Shown here: positions 6,800 to 10,694 of the stretch, piece by piece | Position numbering within the stretch: position 1 is the first letter of the stretch | Layout: every line of letters starts with the position of its first letter | Origin: Candidatus Zixiibacteriota bacterium | GTDB taxonomy: Bacteria; RBG-13-66-14; B26-G2; WVWN01 | Assembly (NCBI GenBank): GCA_030613505.1 | Contig: JAUWLW010000068.1 | Coordinates: forward strand, 1-10,694 | Direction of reading: 5' to 3' | Length of the DNA stretch: 10,694 bases | Made by a program: the position numbers and the translations under genes | The notes under the pieces: generated by a model | What the model was told of the DNA's origin: nothing | Seen by the model: the letters and a program-made list of their open reading frames with translations, nothing else | Databases searched by the model: none

Positions 6800-7351
6800 A
6801 TGAGGAACATAACGGCGAAGGTTTACCCGTATCTGTTGACTGTCGGCCTCGCGGCCGCGAGTTTCGCCGCGGAGGATGAGATAACTAAGACGCCGGCCGG
6901 CCTCGAGATCGAACCCGTGACGGCTACGTGCGAAGAGGTCCTCGCGCCCAACGTCGTGCGCGTCAGGGTATTGGGCGAGTGCGCCCTGATCGGCGTCCAA
7001 CCCGTCGGGAAGAAAGCCCCCTATTACGGCGAGGCGCTGTCGTTCGTTCGGGAGCGGGTCGCGGGCCGCGAGGTCCGCGTCGAGGTTTGCCCCAATATCC
7101 CGGCGAACGAGAAGGGGCAAAACCGCGCCGTCATTTACTATCGCCGCGACGGCAAGTGGTGGAACCTCAACGTCGAGCTCATAAGCGCGGGCCTCGCGAA
7201 AGTCGCCGACGTCCCGGCGTGCCACGTTCCGACGAAGTCCTGGCTCACGTACGAGAAAGAGGCGCGCGACGCGCGGCGCGGGATGTGGACGGACCTCCCG
7301 GTCCCCAAGCCGTCCACGAGCGAGGGGCCCGACATCTCCGACTTCGAGTGA
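6800..7351 (+). CDS. Exported SNase-fold protein lacking catalytic residues
   Basis: A 183-aa protein with a signal peptide (about residues 1-24, hydrophobic core 11-24) and a staphylococcal-nuclease (TNase) fold. Landmarks that align to the family are YYGEALSFVRERV (75-87), NLNVELISAGLAKVADV (122-138) and EARDARRGMWT (154-164). The active site is gone: aligned with Staphylococcus nuclease, Asp21 becomes Asn51, Arg35 becomes Ala62, Asp40 Gln67, Glu43 Gly70 and Arg87 Gln107. The reading frame is intact and the rest of the fold is conserved, so this looks like a retained pseudoenzyme, possibly a nucleic-acid- or protein-binding module as in Tudor-SN proteins. Four cysteines (44, 61, 97, 141) could form disulfides in the periplasm. 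An AGG seven bases upstream supports the ATG. It lies between the permeases and the second exonuclease, overlapping the latter by one base. Confidence 0.82.
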   Translation: MRNITAKVYPYLLTVGLAAASFAAEDEITKTPAGLEIEPVTATCEEVLAPNVVRVRVLGECALIGVQPVGKKAPYYGEALSFVRERVAGREVRVEVCPNIPANEKGQNRAVIYYRRDGKWWNLNVELISAGLAKVADVPACHVPTKSWLTYEKEARDARRGMWTDLPVPKPSTSEGPDISDFE

Positions 7352-8142
7352 TGGCCGACGCGCGCGACTTCCGGGCCAGGCTGCGCGAGATAGCTCGCGC
7401 CCGGGCGCGCGGCGACCACCCCCCAAAACCCGAGCCCCCCGCCGACAGCGTCGTCGCCGTAGACCAATTGTGGCCCGCATCGCGAGGGGAGAGTTTTTGG
7501 CGCTGCCGGCCCGAGTGGCCGGAGGGCTACCCGCCCCCGGAAATCCCCCCAACCTTTATCGGTACCTTCGCGGCCTTCGACGTGGAGTCGCTGGGCCGCA
7601 CGCCCAAGCCGCTCTTCCTCGTCGGCTTCGGCTATATATCGGCGGACGGCGTAGCGTTCGAGCAATACCTCGCGGGCCACCCGGATGAGGAGGGGGCGGT
7701 GCTTGAAGCTACGGCTCGAGCGCTCGCCGAAGCGGACGTCCTCCTCTCCTACAACGGCCGCACCTTCGACATCCCCATAATCCGCGACCGCCTGCGCTGG
7801 TGGCGGCTGCCGTACGAGGAGCCGCGGCACCACGTCGACCTCTTGTGGCTCGTCCGGAGGTATTACAAAGAGCGGCTAAGTATGCCCGCCTGCGGCCTGA
7901 CCGACGCCGAGCAATACGTCCTCGGCGTCCGAAGGCCGGCGGACATCCATTCCTCGCAGGTCCCGGAGCTTTACGAGCGCTTCGTAAAGGTGGGCGACGC
8001 GCGGCCGCTCGAGCCCGTACTCCGGCACAACCTCTACGACCTGGCGGCGACGGCGTTACTTTATCTTAGAGTATCGAGAGAAATACCCGAAGCGTTGGAG
8101 GATGGGGCGGATAACGGGGCGGATACAAAGGACCTTTTCTAG
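7351..8142 (+). CDS. Second YprB-type DnaQ-fold exonuclease
   Basis: A 263-aa RNase_H_2-family protein, a paralogue of the nuclease at 587-1351 but clearly diverged. The catalytic domain begins near residue 70 with FDVES (D77, E79), continues with SYNGRTFDIPII (133-144, D140) and HVDLLW (161-166), and ends with HNLYD (226-230). The His in the last motif makes it DEDDh-like, unlike the Tyr of its paralogue. Residues 1-69 form a Pro- and Arg-rich lead-in with a WPASRGESFW segment, resembling the linker seen before the nuclease domain in longer YprB proteins. There is no signal peptide, so it should be cytoplasmic although the gene before it encodes an exported protein. The ATG overlaps the upstream stop as TGATG, implying coupled translation. 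It is the last gene of the operon, before a hairpin terminator. Substrate is unknown; single-stranded or structured DNA is plausible. Confidence 0.82.
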   Translation: MADARDFRARLREIARARARGDHPPKPEPPADSVVAVDQLWPASRGESFWRCRPEWPEGYPPPEIPPTFIGTFAAFDVESLGRTPKPLFLVGFGYISADGVAFEQYLAGHPDEEGAVLEATARALAEADVLLSYNGRTFDIPIIRDRLRWWRLPYEEPRHHVDLLWLVRRYYKERLSMPACGLTDAEQYVLGVRRPADIHSSQVPELYERFVKVGDARPLEPVLRHNLYDLAATALLYLRVSREIPEALEDGADNGADTKDLF

Positions 8143-8164
8143 TTAGGGTTTTTATTACGAATGT

Positions 8165-8196
8165 AAAAAGCGCCGGCTTATTAAAGCCGGCTTTTT
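8165..8196. terminator. Bidirectional intrinsic terminator
   Basis: Perfect 8-bp stem GCCGGCTT/AAGCCGGC (8172-8179 with 8184-8191), loop ATTA, followed directly by TTTTT on the plus strand. On the left an AAAAA run (8165-8169) provides the T-tract for the minus strand. It sits between two convergent genes, 22 bp after the nuclease stop and 24 bp from the HEPN stop, and can serve both. Confidence 0.88.
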
Positions 8197-8219
8197 AAAG
8201 TATCCCTCTCTAAGCTTAT

Positions 8220-8600
8220 TCACTCGCGCGGGAAATTTTCTGAAAAAATATCGAAGAATTCCCGCATGACGTCGACGGCCTTTTCTGCTAACTGCCGGTC
8301 CGGCTTGCTGCCGGGGTATCGTACCTCTACCGCCGATACGCTCAAATTGACTAATGCTTCTTCGAGGTCGTTAAAAACGGGCGTTTTGCTCTTTATTAAA
8401 TCTTGCAGGAATTTCAAATCGTGCGTTCGAGGGAAGTCGACGCCGAGGTCTACCAGAAGGGCTTTCATCGCTTTCTCGACGGCTTGTTGGGCGTGGAAGC
8501 AAACCGCGCTGAAGGCGGGCGGCTCCGCGGCGAGTTCGCGTTCCGCGACGCGGAAATCCTCGTCGGCTTTGTTAAGCCACTCTTTAGCGAGTTGTTTCAC
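8220..8600 (-). CDS. HEPN-domain protein partnered with a nucleotidyltransferase
   Basis: A 126-aa all-helical HEPN-domain protein (Pfam HEPN type). Family landmarks are EWLNKADEDFRVAE (7-20), the FHAQQAVEKAMKALL core (35-49), THDLKFL (59-65) and RYPG (94-97). The RNase toxin motif Rx4-6H of HepT-like toxins is not visible: the only His after an Arg at short distance is R58-T-H60. It may therefore be a non-cleaving partner or substrate-binding subunit rather than an active toxin. The start is a GTG inside the end of the upstream nucleotidyltransferase gene (17-bp overlap), with GGAG four bases before it. The gene order nucleotidyltransferase then HEPN, on overlapping frames, is typical of MNT/HEPN pairs such as HI0073/HI0074. 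It converges on the terminator at 8165-8196. Confidence 0.87.
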   Translation of the reverse strand: MKQLAKEWLNKADEDFRVAERELAAEPPAFSAVCFHAQQAVEKAMKALLVDLGVDFPRTHDLKFLQDLIKSKTPVFNDLEEALVNLSVSAVEVRYPGSKPDRQLAEKAVDVMREFFDIFSENFPRE

Positions 8601-8910
8601 TTATCTCCAGGCCGGTCGACTCAATATGGCGGAAGAAGCCGTCGCCCAGCGCCAGCCGTTCGTCGAGTTGACCCCGCGTTCTCACCAATACGTCCACCGG
8701 GACCGGGAGCTCGAGCGCGGCCCGGGCGCGAGCCGCGGCCTCGACGGGCCCCTCTTCCGCGGCGTCAAGGACGATCAAAATGTCGACGTCGCTGTCGGGC
8801 GTCTCCTCGCCCGCCGCGTACGAGCCGAAAACCTTGACAGAAACCAGCCTCTCGCCAAACAAACGGCGTAAGGTTTCGGCGATGATGGCGAAAATTTCTT
8901 CCTTAACCAT
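8584..8910 (-). CDS. Minimal nucleotidyltransferase (MNT) of a HEPN/MNT pair
   Basis: A 108-aa protein of the DNA polymerase beta-like nucleotidyltransferase superfamily. The signature GSx10DxD is intact (G29, S30, D41, D43), and a third acidic residue is present in PVDVLV (D73), so the active site looks complete. Related MntA proteins transfer AMP to a HEPN toxin to silence it; whether this one does so depends on a suitable target in its partner. The start chosen is the ATG of MVKEEIFAI. The frame is open further upstream but that part lies in the gap after the glycosyltransferase. No Shine-Dalgarno is visible and an AT-rich -10-like box is very close, so a leaderless or near-leaderless mRNA is possible. 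It overlaps the HEPN gene by 17 bp, and the two are surely co-translated. Confidence 0.88.
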   Translation of the reverse strand: MVKEEIFAIIAETLRRLFGERLVSVKVFGSYAAGEETPDSDVDILIVLDAAEEGPVEAAARARAALELPVPVDVLVRTRGQLDERLALGDGFFRHIESTGLEISETTR

Positions 8911-8919
8911 TACGTTGTC

Positions 8920-8930
8920 AATATAGCATA
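8920..8930 (-). promoter_or_regulatory. Candidate -10 region for the MNT/HEPN pair
   Basis: Within the 43-bp gap after the glycosyltransferase gene, the minus strand reads TATGCTATATT. Either TATGCT (14 nt before the ATG) or TATATT (9 nt before) could act as a -10 element. No convincing -35 is seen. If used, the leader is under 10 nt and the pair is expressed separately from the genes to its right. Confidence 0.35.
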
Positions 8931-8953
8931 CTTCGACGGCGCGTAGCCGTTTT

Positions 8954-10036
8954 TCAGACGCGCTTGCCGAACCGCGTAGCCAACTCCACAAACGCCTCCT
9001 CGCTCCGCTTCATATTATCCCGCCAAAGGCCCTTGGCCAACACGACCGTGCGGTTGGCCTCCCGCGCGCGCTCGCGCAGGCCAACGTCGCGGGCGGCCTT
9101 TGTAATCGACTCGGCCAGCGCCGCGGCGTCGTCCAGCGGTACGGACAATCCCACGGCGCCGGCCTCGAGCCACTGCCGCGTCGCCGGGATGTCCGCCACC
9201 ACCGGGAAGCAGCCCGCCGCCAGCCCCTCCAATAGCGATATGTTCGCGCCGTCGGAGCGCGACGTCGTAACGAAGATGTCGGCGTCGCGCAGCTGCGCCG
9301 CTACCTCCGCGAGCGGTACCGACCCGAGGAACGAGACGCGCTCGGCCAGGCCCATCTCCCGGACTTGCGCCTCGACCTTGGGCCGGAGGATGCCGTCGCT
9401 CAGGAAGATGAGCTTCGCCCGCGGCAGCGCCTCGAAGACGGCGGGCAACGCCGCGAGCAGCTGCTCGAAGTTGTACACCGGCTTGAAGTGGCGCGTGTGG
9501 ATGAGGACGACGTCTTCCGGGGGCCGGGGCGCCCGCGTGGTCATCGTGAAAACGTCCGCGTCCACGCCGAAGTGGTTGACGACTACCCTGGCCCGGTCGC
9601 CCCCCAGCGCGACGATGCGCGCCGTCATGTGGTCCGCCATCGACGTAATGAGGTCGGCGCGCTTGAGGACGAACTGGATGCGCTTGCGGTGCAGCCACGA
9701 CCAGTCCGGCTCGAGCAGGACGTCGGTGCCCCAGGCCGAAGCCGCCACCGGCCTCGCGCCGCACAGTATCCCCAACGGCCCGTACGAGCCGAGCTCCTGC
9801 GCCGAGACGACGTCCGGGTTTATGGCGCGGGCGAGCTTGCGTACCGTCGGCAAGTGCGCGAGATATTTGAACATGAAGGCCCGCGGCAGGCGGCTTTCAA
9901 TATAATAGGTCTTGCCCGGGACGGGCGGACCCTCCTCGAACGTGATCAGGTGACACTCGTGGCCCGCGGCGTCGAAGTACTCCACCCAGCGGTGGGTGTG
10001 GTTCAGCGAGCGGTCCGATAGAAATAGTATCCTCAT
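8954..10036 (-). CDS. GT4-like glycosyltransferase
   Basis: A 360-aa GT-B-fold glycosyltransferase. The N-terminal acceptor domain opens with MRILFLSDRSLNHTHRWVEY, and the gene has the usual HFGVDADVF segment at 155-163 that precedes the nucleotide-sugar domain. The C-terminal domain carries the GT4-type pocket SRSDGANISLLEGLAAG (259-275), where D262 and E270 hold the places of the ExxxxxxxE pair. The Asp form is common in a GT4 subgroup. There is no signal peptide or membrane helix; such enzymes act at the cytoplasmic face on lipid- or glycan-linked acceptors, here unknown. The ATG overlaps the endonuclease III stop as ATGA, with GGA eight bases upstream, so it is the second gene of an operon with nth. 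Longer in-frame starts would run through nth and are rejected. No other polysaccharide genes are in view. Confidence 0.87.
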   Translation of the reverse strand: MRILFLSDRSLNHTHRWVEYFDAAGHECHLITFEEGPPVPGKTYYIESRLPRAFMFKYLAHLPTVRKLARAINPDVVSAQELGSYGPLGILCGARPVAASAWGTDVLLEPDWSWLHRKRIQFVLKRADLITSMADHMTARIVALGGDRARVVVNHFGVDADVFTMTTRAPRPPEDVVLIHTRHFKPVYNFEQLLAALPAVFEALPRAKLIFLSDGILRPKVEAQVREMGLAERVSFLGSVPLAEVAAQLRDADIFVTTSRSDGANISLLEGLAAGCFPVVADIPATRQWLEAGAVGLSVPLDDAAALAESITKAARDVGLRERAREANRTVVLAKGLWRDNMKRSEEAFVELATRFGKRV

Positions 10037-10694
10037 TCGAACGTTCCGCGCGAGGGGCAAAGGTCGGCCAGAACGCACGCGTCGCACGCGGGCCGCCGCG
10101 CCGCGCAGACGTCGCGGCCGTGTCGTATAAGGCCGAGGTGCAGCTCGCGCGCCCGGCCCTGCGGGCAATGTTCGTCCCAGAATTTGTGGGCCGCGTCCGC
10201 GGTCGCCTTGGCCGGGATGAAGCCGAGGCGCTTCGTCAATCTCAAGATGTGCGTGTCCACCGGGAAGACGTCTCGGCCGAACGAGAAGAGCAGGACGACG
10301 CGCGCCGTCTTGGCGCCGACGCCGGGCAGGCTCTCAAGCCACGCCAACGCCTCGCCGTCGGCCATCTTCTTTAATAAAAACAAGTCCGTGCTGCCGCGCC
10401 GCTTGAGGACTTCGCGGGTTATGTCTTTCAGGTATCGCGCCTTCACGCGCTCCAGGCCGCCGAGGCGGATGCGCGAGGCGATGGTCCGGACGTTCGCCGT
10501 CGCGAGGTCGTCGAGCCGCGGGAACCGTTCCTTAAGCGAGGCGTACGTCCGCGCGCTGTTCACGTCGGTGGTGTTCTGGCTGAGTACCGTTTGCACCAGC
10601 TCGTCGAAGGGGGGGCGGCGCCGCCGCCGGGGCGTGCCGTACGCCGCGGCCAACCGGCGTGCTACCGCGGCGACCCGGCGTTTTGTTTCGGCGC
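10033..10694 (-). CDS. nth: Endonuclease III (Nth), 5' end beyond the window
   Basis: A base-excision repair DNA glycosylase/AP lyase that removes oxidised pyrimidines. The helix-hairpin-helix reads LPGVGAKTARVVL, with the Lys equivalent to E. coli Lys120, followed by VDTHI with the catalytic Asp (E. coli Asp138). The [4Fe-4S] site is complete near the C-terminus: the cysteine spacing in CAARRPACDACVLADLC is Cx6Cx2Cx5C, exactly as in E. coli Nth. The segment FDELVQTVLSQNTTDVNS matches the N-terminal core. An internal TTG at 10653 could serve as start, but the frame stays open to the edge and encodes ETKRRVAAVARRLAAAYG, the expected first helix, so the true start lies beyond 10694 and the gene is incomplete here. 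It is followed with a 4-bp overlap by the glycosyltransferase. Confidence 0.93.
   Translation of the reverse strand, partial: AETKRRVAAVARRLAAAYGTPRRRRRPPFDELVQTVLSQNTTDVNSARTYASLKERFPRLDDLATANVRTIASRIRLGGLERVKARYLKDITREVLKRRGSTDLFLLKKMADGEALAWLESLPGVGAKTARVVLLFSFGRDVFPVDTHILRLTKRLGFIPAKATADAAHKFWDEHCPQGRARELHLGLIRHGRDVCAARRPACDACVLADLCPSRGTFE

Noticed and set aside
6928-7350. N-terminal extension of the second exonuclease
   Set aside because: It is the SNase-fold gene read in another frame, Arg-rich and of low complexity; the ATG at 7351 overlaps the upstream stop as TGATG.
8935-8954. ACGGC/GCCGT hairpin followed by TTTTT on the plus strand
   Set aside because: The stem is only 5 bp and no plus-strand gene ends here, so it is not called a terminator.
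10037-10168. Longer glycosyltransferase start at 10168
   Set aside because: This stretch is the 3' end of nth in another frame; MRILFLSD is the expected GT-B N-terminus and has GGA at a good distance.

Overview
This window is high-GC bacterial DNA, dense with genes. AT-rich letters are concentrated in short promoter islands and in scattered ATA and TAT codons. No gene fixes the taxonomy. The combination of paired MacB-type permeases, long GC-rich intergenic hairpins and poorly conserved Shine-Dalgarno sequences suggests an uncultured bacterium, perhaps from a candidate phylum. That is an impression rather than an assignment. I see no rRNA, tRNA, insertion sequence, CRISPR array or phage gene.

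Layout from left to right. Positions 1-214 are non-coding and hold five consecutive hairpins. A minus-strand operon runs from 4031 down to 215: a DEAD/DEAH helicase with a C-terminal DUF1998 zinc module (MrfA/YprA family), a small VanZ-like membrane protein, a DnaQ-fold exonuclease (MrfB/YprB family) and a small acidic coiled-coil exported protein. The first three genes overlap by 4 bp or are 2 bp apart. Positions 4032-4211 form a divergent control region with two putative promoters and two hairpins. A plus-strand operon then runs from 4212 to 8142: two tandem MacB/FtsX-type ABC permease subunits with no ATPase, an exported staphylococcal-nuclease-fold protein that appears to have lost every catalytic residue, and a second, divergent YprB-type exonuclease.

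A hairpin terminator that could work on both strands (8165-8196) separates this operon from the minus-strand genes on the right. These are an overlapping nucleotidyltransferase/HEPN pair (8910 to 8220), a GT4-type glycosyltransferase (10036 to 8954) and an endonuclease III (Nth) gene that runs off the right edge. The last two overlap by 4 bp.

The theme of the window is nucleic-acid processing. MrfA and MrfB are known in Bacillus subtilis as a mitomycin-lesion repair pair, and endonuclease III is a base-excision repair enzyme. A second MrfB-like nuclease sits in the operon with the envelope permeases. The most unusual items are the SNase-fold pseudoenzyme within the permease/nuclease operon, the VanZ-like gene inserted between mrfA and mrfB, the two MrfB paralogues with different ExoIII motifs (Tyr versus His), and the hairpin clusters.
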